Assembly: GCF_017168145.1 (NCBI RefSeq)
Contig: NZ_JADQTL010000003.1
Location: 1-64,000 of the forward strand
Reading direction: 5' to 3'
Origin: Anaerovorax sp. IOR16
GTDB taxonomy: Bacteria > Bacillota > Clostridia > Peptostreptococcales > Anaerovoracaceae
DNA length: 64,000 nt
The notes under the pieces are model-generated. The model had not been told where the DNA came from. It did not search any database and was given only the letters and a program-made list of their open reading frames with translations. Every line of letters starts with the position of its first letter. Within the stretch, counting starts at the first letter, position 1. Of the stretch, positions 27,545-35,651 are shown one piece after another. Position numbers and translations under genes: made by a program.

Positions 27545-27841
27545 ATAATATGGGGCGGCAATAAAGCCGCCCACTATGAACTTATTAAGATCCGTTCTAG
27601 ACTAGGATACGATCAATTTTTAATTAGTTGGAACGGTTTCTTATATGGTAGAATCCATCAAAAACATGATACCTTTACGAATATAGTTTTGGCTTATGCG
27701 TTCTTTCGAATTTCTCCTGCCTATCTTAGAAAGAAACAACCGGAGTATGCTCGACTTTTCAATGTTAAACACGGAATGTTTCATAGTGGAAGTATTTATA
27801 GCAATTTTTTTCTTCGCGTAGCTTTATACTCTATTTATTAA
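27545..27841 (+). pseudogene. Possible gene remnant without a start codon
   Basis: An open frame of about 98 codons, ending at TAA 27839-27841, has no ATG start or ribosome site. It reads ...LGYDQFLISWNGFLYGR... and ...ARLFNVKHGMFHSGS.... I cannot assign it to a family. Its length without stops is unusual for AT-rich noncoding DNA, so a decayed gene or IS fragment is possible, but chance is not excluded. It accounts for most of the 486-bp gap between abfD and the MtbA-like gene. Confidence 0.25.
27552..27575 (+). terminator. GC-rich hairpin after abfD
   Basis: GGGCGGC, loop AATAAA, GCCGCCC: a perfect 7-bp stem just after the stop codon, with no T run. It may terminate weakly or protect the 3' end of the operon mRNA. 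Confidence 0.5.
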
Positions 27842-27928
27842 ACTCGTTGCTTAGCATTGAATCGGATTTGGTTATTCATGATTCACGATTGGATGATACC
27901 TAGATTTTATTACTTTTACGTAAAAGTG

Positions 27929-27972
27929 AAAAAGGAGAGTCAGTTTATCAGATTGGGACTCTCCTTTTTTAT
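27929..27972 (+). terminator. Rho-independent terminator
   Basis: AAAGGAGAGTC (27931-27941) pairs with GACTCTCCTTT (27957-27967), followed by T residues. It insulates the MtbA-like gene from upstream transcription. Confidence 0.85.
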
Positions 27973-28024
27973 AAAAGACCAGTGTGAAATCATTTGAACG
28001 AAAAAATTTACAGGAGGGAATTAT

Positions 28025-29380
28025 ATGAGTAAAGAGTTAATTTTCAAAGCATTACGTCATGAAGAAATGAGTGAAGTTCCTTGGGTACCGTTTGCTGGTG
28101 TTCATGCAGGACAATTAAAAGGTTTTACGGCAGAAGAAATGTTAAAGGATGCTGATAAAATTGTTGAATCCCTTAAGGAAGTAAATAAATTGTATATGCC
28201 GGATGGACTTCCTATTGTATTTGATCTTCAGATTGAAGCAGAGATATTAGGATGCGATTTGTTATGGGCGAAAGATAATCCTCCATCCGTTAAGAGCCAT
28301 CCTCTTGCAGGTGAAAAAACACTACCATGTTCCTGTAAGATGCCTACAGCTGAATCAGGCAGAATTCCTATGATTTTAGATGCTATGAGAAAGACAAAAG
28401 CTGCAATTGGTGATGAAGTTGCTCTTTATGGGCTGATTTGCGGACCTTTTACATTAGCTTCTCATTTAAGGGGAAGTGATATCTTTATGGATATGATAAA
28501 AGATACAAAATATGTCAAGGAATTAATGTCATTTTGTGGCATGGTTGCTTGCAAAATGTCTGAACTATACATTGATGCAGGTATGGACGTAATTGCTGTA
28601 GTGGATCCTCTTGTCAGCCAGGTTTCACCAAAACATATAGAAAAGCTGTTAGCCGAATCATTTACTGGTGTATTTGATTATATAAGAAGTAGAAACGTAT
28701 TCTCAAGCTTCTTTGTCTGCGGAAATGCAACAAAGCAAATTGAGTCGATGTGTAAGATGGGACCAGACGGCGTTTCCGTTGATGAGAACGTCGATCTTGC
28801 AGCCGCCAAGGTGACAACAGATCAGTATAATATTACTATGGGTGGAAATATTCCGCTTACAACTACGATGTTACATGGTACACAAGAGGATAACATTAAG
28901 AGCGTCATTGAAATTCTTGACAGCGTGGATCATAAAAATCTCATTATAAGCCCAGGTTGTGATATGCCGTATGCAACACCTATGGAAAATACAATTGCTT
29001 GTGCGCAAGCGGTAAAAAATCCAGAAAGCTCAAGGGAATTAATTAAAAATTATGAAGCAGTTGTTGATGATATTGATATAGAAATTCCTGACTATGCGAA
29101 TTCAGAAAAAGTAATTATAGAATTGTTTTTGATTGACCCGGATCAGTGTGCAGCTTGTACCTATATGCAGAACAGTGTTCTCGATGCTTATGATGAAATT
29201 AAAGATATTGCTGAATATCGTATTTATAAATACTTTATTAAAGAAGACATTGCAAGAACAAGAAAGATGGGAATTAAGAACTTACCTTCTATGTGTATTA
29301 ATGGAGATCTTAAATGGATTTCAATCATACCTAGTAGGGAAGAACTTGTTAATACGGTCAGAGAATATTCAAAAAAGTAA
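28025..29380 (+). CDS. MtbA-like methylcobamide methyltransferase fused to a thioredoxin-like domain
   Basis: UroD/MtaA/MtbA-family methyltransferase (about residues 1-345), expected to take the methyl group from a corrinoid protein. In the CoM-type enzymes zinc is held by H-x-C...C. Here the corresponding segment is FFVCGN (F230, C232), so the His is Phe; C312 (SPGCDMPYATPMEN) remains. Residues 362-451 look like a thioredoxin/glutaredoxin fold, with C375-x-x-C378 (DQCAACTYM) and a cis-Pro region KNLPSMCING. The acceptor in a bacterium is presumably not CoM; tetrahydrofolate is possible but unproven. Neighbours are pylB, cobW and the corrinoid reactivase. Ribosome site AGGAGGG. Confidence 0.75.
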   Translation: MSKELIFKALRHEEMSEVPWVPFAGVHAGQLKGFTAEEMLKDADKIVESLKEVNKLYMPDGLPIVFDLQIEAEILGCDLLWAKDNPPSVKSHPLAGEKTLPCSCKMPTAESGRIPMILDAMRKTKAAIGDEVALYGLICGPFTLASHLRGSDIFMDMIKDTKYVKELMSFCGMVACKMSELYIDAGMDVIAVVDPLVSQVSPKHIEKLLAESFTGVFDYIRSRNVFSSFFVCGNATKQIESMCKMGPDGVSVDENVDLAAAKVTTDQYNITMGGNIPLTTTMLHGTQEDNIKSVIEILDSVDHKNLIISPGCDMPYATPMENTIACAQAVKNPESSRELIKNYEAVVDDIDIEIPDYANSEKVIIELFLIDPDQCAACTYMQNSVLDAYDEIKDIAEYRIYKYFIKEDIARTRKMGIKNLPSMCINGDLKWISIIPSREELVNTVREYSKK

Positions 29381-29397
29381 GCAGTAAAAACAATACG

Positions 29398-29446
29398 AAT
29401 TAATTATGGAGGGAAAAATATAAATTCCTTCCCTCTATAATTAATT
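29398..29446 (+). terminator. Long hairpin between the MtbA-like gene and pylB
   Basis: An 18-nt arm at 29398-29415 pairs with 29429-29446 with one mismatch, over a 13-nt loop. No T run follows, so it may be an attenuator or mRNA stabiliser rather than a strong terminator. Confidence 0.5.
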
Positions 29447-29549
29447 AATTTGATTGAATGATAAAGATGAGAAACATTCAAATGCAAATGAAGAATGCTA
29501 AAATATTATAGAATATGTTTTTAGTAAATAGGCAAGGAGTGTGACGTAA

Positions 29550-30593
29550 ATGAATAATAAAAGCATCATAGAAATAATTGCTAAGGCTAAGGATGGACAG
29601 TTACTGGATAAGGGCGAAATTATTAAGCTGTTAAATATTAAAAAGGTTGAAGAACTAGCTTTACTGTTTAAATCTGCACAAGAAGTAAGAACCAATCATT
29701 TTGGGAAAAAGATTTTTGCCTATGGATTTGTATATTTTTCTACCTATTGTAGAAATGATTGTGCTTTTTGTTATTACAGAAAGTCAAATATGATAGAAAG
29801 ATATCGAAAAAATCCAAATGAAGTTATAGCGATTGCTCAGTCTTTAGCAGATTCTGGGGTAAATTTGATCGATTTAACTATGGGTGAGGATATAGCATAT
29901 CATAATGAAGATTTTAAGACAGTGCTATCCATTGCGTCACAAATTAAAGAGAAAACGGATTTGCCTATTATGATTTCTCCGGGTGTTATAAGTAATAAAA
30001 TAATTGATAAATTATCTGATGTTGGAATTGAATGGTTTGCTCTTTATCAGGAAACTCATAATAGAGAATTGTTTGCGAAACTTAGATTGCATCAAAGCTA
30101 TGATGAAAGAATGCAAGCTAAACTTTATGCAAAAGAAAAGGGAATGCTTATCGAGGAAGGACTCCTTGCAGGTGTAGGTGAAAGCGTAGAAGATATAGCA
30201 GATTCAATTTTAGAAATGGGACGCATAGGTGCAATGCAAGTCAGGGTTATGAGTTTTGTACCTCAAGAAGGAAGCCCAATGAAAGATATTGACACCCCAG
30301 ATAGACTTAAAGAATTAAAGATAATCGCTGTTATGAGACTTTGTTATCCGAACGCACTTATACCAGCATCACTCGATATAGATGGCATAGCAGGACTTGA
30401 AGACAGAATAAATGCAGGAGCCAATTTAATCACCTCCATCATTCCTCCTAAGTCAGGGTTAATGGGTGTAGCTCAGAATCGAATGGATGTTGATGAAGGT
30501 GGCAGGACCATTAAAGAAGCTGCTCATATTTTAGAAAAATTAGGTTTGGAAATTGCTACGGCAAAAGAATATAAGGAGGCATATTTGGAATGA
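29550..30593 (+). CDS. pylB: 3-methylornithine synthase PylB (pyrrolysine biosynthesis)
   Basis: Radical-SAM mutase that converts lysine to (3R)-3-methyl-D-ornithine, the first step to pyrrolysine. The cluster motif is C67-x3-C71-x2-C74 (STYCRNDCAFCYY). The strong PylB blocks DLTMGED, LPIMISPGV, LYQETHNRELFAKLR, VPQEGSP and LIPASLDIDGIAGL are all present. 347 aa, as in the family. Ribosome site AAGGAG. Stop overlaps cobW (ATGA). The usual partners pylC, pylD, pylS and pylT are not adjacent, which is unusual. Confidence 0.93.
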   Translation: MNNKSIIEIIAKAKDGQLLDKGEIIKLLNIKKVEELALLFKSAQEVRTNHFGKKIFAYGFVYFSTYCRNDCAFCYYRKSNMIERYRKNPNEVIAIAQSLADSGVNLIDLTMGEDIAYHNEDFKTVLSIASQIKEKTDLPIMISPGVISNKIIDKLSDVGIEWFALYQETHNRELFAKLRLHQSYDERMQAKLYAKEKGMLIEEGLLAGVGESVEDIADSILEMGRIGAMQVRVMSFVPQEGSPMKDIDTPDRLKELKIIAVMRLCYPNALIPASLDIDGIAGLEDRINAGANLITSIIPPKSGLMGVAQNRMDVDEGGRTIKEAAHILEKLGLEIATAKEYKEAYLE

Positions 30594-31516
30594 TAAATCT
30601 GATCTTGCTGACTGGATTTTTAGGTGCCGGTAAAACAACATTAATGCAAGAAGTTTTAACTGCCTATAAAGATAAGAAAGTAGGAGTCATTGTAAATGAA
30701 TTTGGTAGCATAAACATAGATTCAACTTTAATTAAGCGTGATGGAATCGACATGGCAGAGCTATCAAATGGTTCTATCTTTTGTGCATGTATTAAAGATA
30801 AATTTGTAAATAGTCTTATTGAGATGTCAACAAAGGATTTGGAATACATATTCATAGAAGCATCTGGTTTGGCGGATCCGTCAAATATATCTGATATTTT
30901 AAATGGTATAAAACATAAAACACATAATGAATACGATTATAAAGGTTCTATTTGTGTTATCGATGGAGAACGTTTTATAGAATTATTTGATTTACTTCCT
31001 GCAATTGAATCGCAGATTGAGTTTTGTAGCGGTGTAATAATAAACAAAGCTGATTTAATTGATGAAACCTCTCTAAATCATGTCATTCAAAAGATTTCTG
31101 ATATAAATCCATGTGCGGAAAAATTCATTACGTCATACTGTAAAGTAGAGATAGATCAATTAATGGACTGTTTTAAACGATATTGCGGCAATGCCGAAAA
31201 GAATAGGGAAAGCAGTAATACGTATGAGACCAGACCTTTTACATTTACAATAAAAAGTGACAGTAAAATATCAATCGAGAGTCTAGTTCAATTTTTGAAC
31301 GAAATTGTTACGGACACTTTTAGGATAAAAGGTTTTGCAGATACAGATAAAGGTACTATGGAAATTAGTACAGTTGGTAAAAATATAAATATCAGTCCCT
31401 GGCATGAAGCGGTAGAGGGCGTGGAAATGGTTGTGATCTCTGCGATTGGATTTAAGATGATGAGTGTCATTACTTGTGCAATCGAGAAGTATGGAAAAGG
31501 GATATTACATATTTAG
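30590..31516 (+). CDS. CobW/COG0523-type GTPase (metallochaperone)
   Basis: G3E-family GTPase with Walker A GFLGAGKTT (residues 9-17), EASGLADPSN and NKAD. COG0523 proteins normally have a C-x-C-C metal motif; here it is GSIFCACIKD (C65, C67), so the last Cys is Ile. A C-terminal CobW_C domain follows. 308 aa. It overlaps pylB by 4 bp and precedes the corrinoid reactivase, suggesting delivery of metal to a methyltransferase or help with the corrinoid. That role is inferred. Confidence 0.85.
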   Translation: MINLILLTGFLGAGKTTLMQEVLTAYKDKKVGVIVNEFGSINIDSTLIKRDGIDMAELSNGSIFCACIKDKFVNSLIEMSTKDLEYIFIEASGLADPSNISDILNGIKHKTHNEYDYKGSICVIDGERFIELFDLLPAIESQIEFCSGVIINKADLIDETSLNHVIQKISDINPCAEKFITSYCKVEIDQLMDCFKRYCGNAEKNRESSNTYETRPFTFTIKSDSKISIESLVQFLNEIVTDTFRIKGFADTDKGTMEISTVGKNINISPWHEAVEGVEMVVISAIGFKMMSVITCAIEKYGKGILHI

Positions 31517-31560
31517 TGAATGAAATATATGTAGATATAGGAAGTTTAAAGAGGAACAGG

Positions 31561-32967
31561 ATGAATAAAAATTTTAGATGCACTGGTATATGTGCAAACT
31601 GTGGACGATGTAAAGGCGCAAATATGATGCAAAAGGCGAATGAAAGAAAGACAAAGCTTTTAACTTTCCCAGAAGATTTTGTTCCTAATAAAGGAAATAA
31701 TGGGTTTGGAATTGCCTTTGACATCGGAACGACTACAGTAGTAGGCGTACTATGGGATTTAGTAAAAGGAGAGCAGGTTGGAACTATGGCAAAAACAAAT
31801 CCACAAAATGCATATGGTTCTGATGTGATTTCCAGGATTACATATTGTGGTGGGAAAGAGGATAAGATTGAGGAGTTACGCAATAAAGTAATTGATTGTT
31901 TAAATCAAATATTGGATACATTGTGTAAGAATCATTCCATAGATAGCTCGCAGATAGTAAAAGCAGCTGTTTGTGGAAATACGACAATGTCTCATATTTT
32001 TGCTGGATATGATCCTATGTCACTTGCTTTAGCACCTTTCATTCCGGCATATAAAGGTGAAGTCATTATGTCAGGTGAAGAAGCAAGGCTAAAAATTGAT
32101 CCCTCTGCTAAGGTGTTTTTAATTCCTAATATTGCAGGGCATGTTGGAGGAGATATTAATGCGGGGATTATAGCTTCTAGGCTTTTAAACAAAAAAGAAT
32201 TAACTTTGTTTATAGATATTGGAACAAATGGTGAAATTGTTTTGACTAAAGATAGTATGACTCTAACTTGTTCCACAGCTGCAGGCCCGGCATTTGAGGG
32301 GGCTTCTATTAAAGATGGAATGAGAGCTGCATCCGGTGCAATAGAAAGGATAGAAATTCGTGAGGATGATGTTTTCTTTAAGACAATTGATGGGTGTGAG
32401 CCTGTTGGAATTTGTGGGTTTGGTCTAATTGATGCAGTTGCTCAAATGTTAAAAGTGCAGTTGATTAATAAAAAAGGAAGACTTGCATCGGCAGAAGAAT
32501 ATTTAAAAAAGCATCCGGAAAGTAATTTGGGGTATCGATTAAGAAATGATGAGGAAGGCAATCGAGAATTTGTTTTAGTGTTTAAAGAAGGCAAGGAAGA
32601 TGTAGTAATCACGCAGAAGGATGTGAGAGAAGTACAGCTTGCAAAGGGAGCGATTTCAGCAGGCATTCAAATTATGCTTGAAGAATTAGGTGAAAAGTTA
32701 GATAATATAAAAAAGGTTATGATAGCAGGCGCATTTGGAAATTTCATTGATAAGGAAAGTGCAATTGCGATAGGATTAATACCTTCTGTACAATTAAGTA
32801 AAATACACTTAGTCGGAAATACTGCCGGTTCGGGAACTTGTATGGTACTTGTTAGTGAAGAAGATGAGAATCTATCAGTAAACATATCAGATGACGTGAA
32901 GCATATAGAATTGGCATCTTGCAATAATTTTCAAGAACGATATTTAAAAGCTATGCAGTTTATCTAA
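31561..32967 (+). CDS. Corrinoid-protein reactivase (RamA/RACE-like, ASKHA domain)
   Basis: ATP-dependent protein that reduces inactive Co(II) corrinoid back to Co(I). The N-terminus has C7, C11, C14 and C17 (CTGICANCGRC), likely an Fe-S site. The DUF4445/ASKHA domain follows, with FDIGTTTVVGVLWDL, AVCGNTTMSHIF, FIDIGTNGEIVL, AAGPAFEGASI and MIAGAFGNFID. The ORF is open from 31474, but GAGGAACAGG places the start at 31561 (468 aa). It serves one or more of the three corrinoid proteins in the window. Confidence 0.88.
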   Translation: MNKNFRCTGICANCGRCKGANMMQKANERKTKLLTFPEDFVPNKGNNGFGIAFDIGTTTVVGVLWDLVKGEQVGTMAKTNPQNAYGSDVISRITYCGGKEDKIEELRNKVIDCLNQILDTLCKNHSIDSSQIVKAAVCGNTTMSHIFAGYDPMSLALAPFIPAYKGEVIMSGEEARLKIDPSAKVFLIPNIAGHVGGDINAGIIASRLLNKKELTLFIDIGTNGEIVLTKDSMTLTCSTAAGPAFEGASIKDGMRAASGAIERIEIREDDVFFKTIDGCEPVGICGFGLIDAVAQMLKVQLINKKGRLASAEEYLKKHPESNLGYRLRNDEEGNREFVLVFKEGKEDVVITQKDVREVQLAKGAISAGIQIMLEELGEKLDNIKKVMIAGAFGNFIDKESAIAIGLIPSVQLSKIHLVGNTAGSGTCMVLVSEEDENLSVNISDDVKHIELASCNNFQERYLKAMQFI

Positions 32968-33064
32968 ACAGTCTACTATCACAGTAAAATCTTTAATTAA
33001 ATAGGATTAATTATGGTCCTTACCATTTTATTACTTGTTATTGATTTTTATAAAACGGGAAGAG

Positions 33065-33421
33065 ATGGTGAAGAATATGGAAAAAAATAAAATAAAAGTT
33101 ATAAAAGAAATGCTACAAGGGTCAGAGGCTATGTGCTTAGGGAAAAAAGGAATTGATATAATTCTGAACGATAAATTTTCTAAGGATCTAGCTTATAATC
33201 TGTGTGGCAAATTTTTTTATCGGGATGTTTTAATAGACAATTTGGAAATAGCCAAGATTAATAGTGCTGATCCTTCTATGTTGAGTGACGAAATATTTTT
33301 ACAACATAATAGGCAAAGAGTTTGGCGTGTGCCCCTTATTAATAAGGCAAATACTAAAAATAATATAAACATAAAACGAAGGATTATCAAAATGAAATTA
33401 AAGGAGCTGATAAAGAGATAG
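33065..33421 (+). CDS. Hypothetical protein in the methylamine region
   Basis: About 118 aa, unrecognised. A Lys-rich N-terminus precedes a folded-looking core (CLGKKGIDIILNDKFSKD, FFYRDVLIDNLEIAKI) and a strongly basic C-terminus (INIKRRIIKMKLKELIKR). I compared it mentally with PylSn and saw no convincing match. GGGAAGAG upstream supports an ATG at 33065; ATGs at 33035 and 33077 are alternatives. Stop TAG. It lies between the reactivase and a sigma54 activator. Confidence 0.5.
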   Translation: MVKNMEKNKIKVIKEMLQGSEAMCLGKKGIDIILNDKFSKDLAYNLCGKFFYRDVLIDNLEIAKINSADPSMLSDEIFLQHNRQRVWRVPLINKANTKNNINIKRRIIKMKLKELIKR

Positions 33422-33470
33422 AAAGTAATTTGCGCTATAGTAATAAGTTAATAATTCTTTAATGTAACAT

Positions 33471-33490
33471 GTAATGAAAGAATTCATTAC
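33471..33490. promoter_or_regulatory. Palindrome upstream of the sigma54 activator
   Basis: GTAATGAA at 33471-33478 and TTCATTAC at 33483-33490 are inverted copies with a 4-nt gap, ending 18 bp before the start codon. The AATGAA...TTCATT core recurs in the 43-nt palindrome at 35188, so this could be an autoregulatory site. Confidence 0.4.
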
Positions 33491-33508
33491 AGGAAAGTAG
33501 GATGATTA

Positions 33509-34952
33509 ATGAAGATTGAAAAAGATATAGAAAGAAAAGTAGATAATAATAGCAGGCGCAAATTTGATAATACATTTTATAAAATAATGGCTGAGGCATT
33601 AGGCGAAGAAATATTCGTAACTGATGGTGAAGGGCGTGTTTTATTTGTTAATCCAGCTTCTTCTCAAAGAATTGGACTTCCTGTGGATAAAATAATAGGA
33701 AAGCATGTAAAAACCTTAGAGGAAGAAGGGTATTTTTCAAAAAGCTGCACAATGGAAGTAATAAAAACTAGGAAGCAGGTAGATCTGCTTCAGAAATTGA
33801 AAGATGGGAGAACTTTAATTGCTACGGGTGTTCCTATTTTTGATAATCATCAAGAAGAAATCATTATGATAGTAACGACATCAAAAGATGTAAAGTCCAT
33901 TAATGAATTAGTAAATAAGGTCGAGGTGCAGGAAGAGATCATTGAAAAAAACAAGGAGGAAATTCAACAGCTCAGGAATGATATTCTTGAATCAGTAGGA
34001 TTTATTATAAAAGACTCTATAATGGAAAAAATCGTCGCAGATATAATAAAAATAGCACCATTAGATGTTGCAGTTTTAGTTTGTGGAGAAACTGGGGTTG
34101 GTAAAGAAGTAATCGTAAGAACTTTACATAGGTTTAGTGATCGAAAAGACAGACCATTGGTGAAAATAAACTGTGGAATAATTCCAGAGAATCTTATTGA
34201 ATCTGAACTCTTTGGATATGAAAGAGGTGCTTTCACAGGTGCTGAAAGAACTGGTAAAATAGGCAAAGTAGAGTTGGCAGAAGGGGGAATATTATTCTTA
34301 GATGAAATAGGAGAATTGCCTTTGACAATGCAAGTTAAGCTTTTGGATTTATTGCAAGATGGCAACTATACCAGGGTAGGTGGGACTGAGGTTTTATATG
34401 TAAATACTAGAGTAGTGGCAGCAACTAATAGAAATTTAAAAAAAATGTGTGCAGAGGGAAAGTTTAGAAAAGATTTGTATTATAGATTAAATGTAATTCC
34501 GATAAATATACCACCTTTAAGAGAGCGACTTGGTGATATTGAAGTATTATCTAAACATTTTCTATCTAAATTTAATTCAAAAATATCGCTGTCATAAAAA
34601 ATATGAAAAGGGATATTTGGAAGGACTTTATTTATATGATTGGCCTGGAAATGTAAGAGAAATGGAACATGTATTAGAGCGAGCCTTTATTCTTTCTGAA
34701 AGTGATACTATTATAAAAGAAGAAATACAGAGGGTAATATATAGCACTGGTGAATTACCAGCTCAAAAAGAAAATGTCGTGTGTATTAATTTGATGCCAT
34801 TAAAGGCTGCAAAGTATGAGGTCGAAAAACAGTTACTTACAAGAGCATATCAGATTTATAAATCAACATATAAGATGGCAGAAGCTTTGCAAATTGATCA
34901 GTCTACGGTTGTAAAGCTTTTACATAAACATGGAGAAGGTAAACTAAAGTAG
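33509..34952 (+). pseudogene. PAS-AAA+-HTH sigma54 activator with a frameshift
   Basis: Enhancer-binding protein interrupted by one extra base. The first frame (33509-34597) holds the PAS domain, Walker A GETGVGKE, GAFTGA, Walker B GGILFLDEIGEL and the R-finger region. Family sequence resumes in another frame with GLYLYDWPGNVREMEHVLERAF and the C-terminal HTH (MAEALQIDQSTVVKLLHKHG) to 34952. Removing one A from the A5 run at 34579-34583 restores a 480-aa protein. It could be a sequencing error, a fresh mutation or slippage; the sequence alone cannot decide. It lies just upstream of the duplicated methyltransferase units and is the natural candidate to control them. Confidence 0.8.
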
Positions 34953-35008
34953 AGTAAATTTTGTTTTAAGTGATTATTAATACAATTGTAGGAGAAGGAG
35001 AAAATACA

Positions 35009-35167
35009 ATGGAGAAAGAAAAACGAGATAGATTAAATGATTTGGCTGCTAAGTTGGAAAGTGGAAATATTTCTGGTTCAGAAAAGGAAGAACATAGATT
35101 ATTGAATATGGAATACCTTGCAGAAATCATTGCACAGCAGCAAGACGAAGATGATGAGGATGAATAG
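35009..35167 (+). CDS. Small acidic protein
   Basis: 52 residues, beginning MEKEKRDRLNDLAAKLESGN and ending in the acidic tail QQQDEDDEDE. A strong ribosome site (AGGAGAAGGAG) precedes ATG 35009. Likely helical and soluble; family unknown. It directly follows the sigma54 activator and ends before the long palindrome, so it is probably cotranscribed with the activator. Stop TAG. Confidence 0.55.
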   Translation: MEKEKRDRLNDLAAKLESGNISGSEKEEHRLLNMEYLAEIIAQQQDEDDEDE

Positions 35168-35187
35168 CAGAAATATTAAATTTTAAA

Positions 35188-35230
35188 AATAATGAATTTT
35201 GTCATTATAATAATGAGAAAATTCATTATT
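35188..35230. promoter_or_regulatory. 43-nt nested palindrome, candidate activator-binding site A
   Basis: Centre 35209. The inner pair is TCATTAT-a-ATAATGA (35202-35216). The outer arms, AATAATGAATTTT (35188-35200) and AAAATTCATTATT (35218-35230), are perfect. Only the 35201/35217 pair mismatches. A closely similar palindrome precedes unit B at 39711-39755. It lies about 365 bp upstream of the -24 element. Confidence 0.6.
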
Positions 35231-35352
35231 ATAAATTAAAATTAAAAGAAACGAAATTGATGATTAAACTTTTGATGTTTTTATAAAAAAATAATTAATT
35301 GTTACTTTATGTCGAATTTTAAGAAATATTATTAAAATTAAATAAAATAAAC

Positions 35353-35393
35353 AAAACTGAGAGTAAGGTTATTCCTTACTCTCAGTTTTATTT
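35353..35393 (+). terminator. Terminator upstream of unit A
   Basis: Perfect 16-bp stem AAAACTGAGAGTAAGG (35353-35368) / CCTTACTCTCAGTTTT (35374-35389), then T residues. Confidence 0.85.
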
Positions 35394-35570
35394 ATTGGTT
35401 TAAGAATTAGCCATGTAAAGTAACCAATTACGGAATTTACACGATATTATATATGATTTTTGGTAGAGAAAGTTCCAGAAGCTGTTGGTATGGTAACCTT
35501 AATAATAATAACTTTTTTGTATATTTAATGAAATTTGCAATATTCTAAATATTCTAAAAACAGTAGAGCG

Positions 35571-35586
35571 TGGCACAGGATTTGCA
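35571..35586 (+). promoter_or_regulatory. Sigma54 -24/-12 promoter of unit A
   Basis: TGGCACAGGATTTGCA is an essentially perfect consensus (TGGCAC-N5-TTGCA), with GG and GC separated by 10 nt. It is 65 bp upstream of the first corrinoid-protein gene. Confidence 0.88.
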
Positions 35587-35651
35587 ATGTATAGCAAGTA
35601 ATACTACATGTTCGTTATTTTAAAAAGAAAGGTCACTTAAGGGAGGTTTTT

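Larger units (their letters stand above)
35168..35651. other. Regulatory gap before methyltransferase unit A
   Basis: 484 AT-rich bases: palindrome (35188-35230), terminator (35353-35393), sigma54 promoter (35571-35586) and a leader of about 65 nt. No small ORF with a ribosome site was seen. Confidence 0.6.

Noticed and set aside
33065-33421. PylSn (N-terminal domain of pyrrolysyl-tRNA synthetase)
   Set aside because: Basic and of similar size, but none of the PylSn sequence blocks I know could be aligned.
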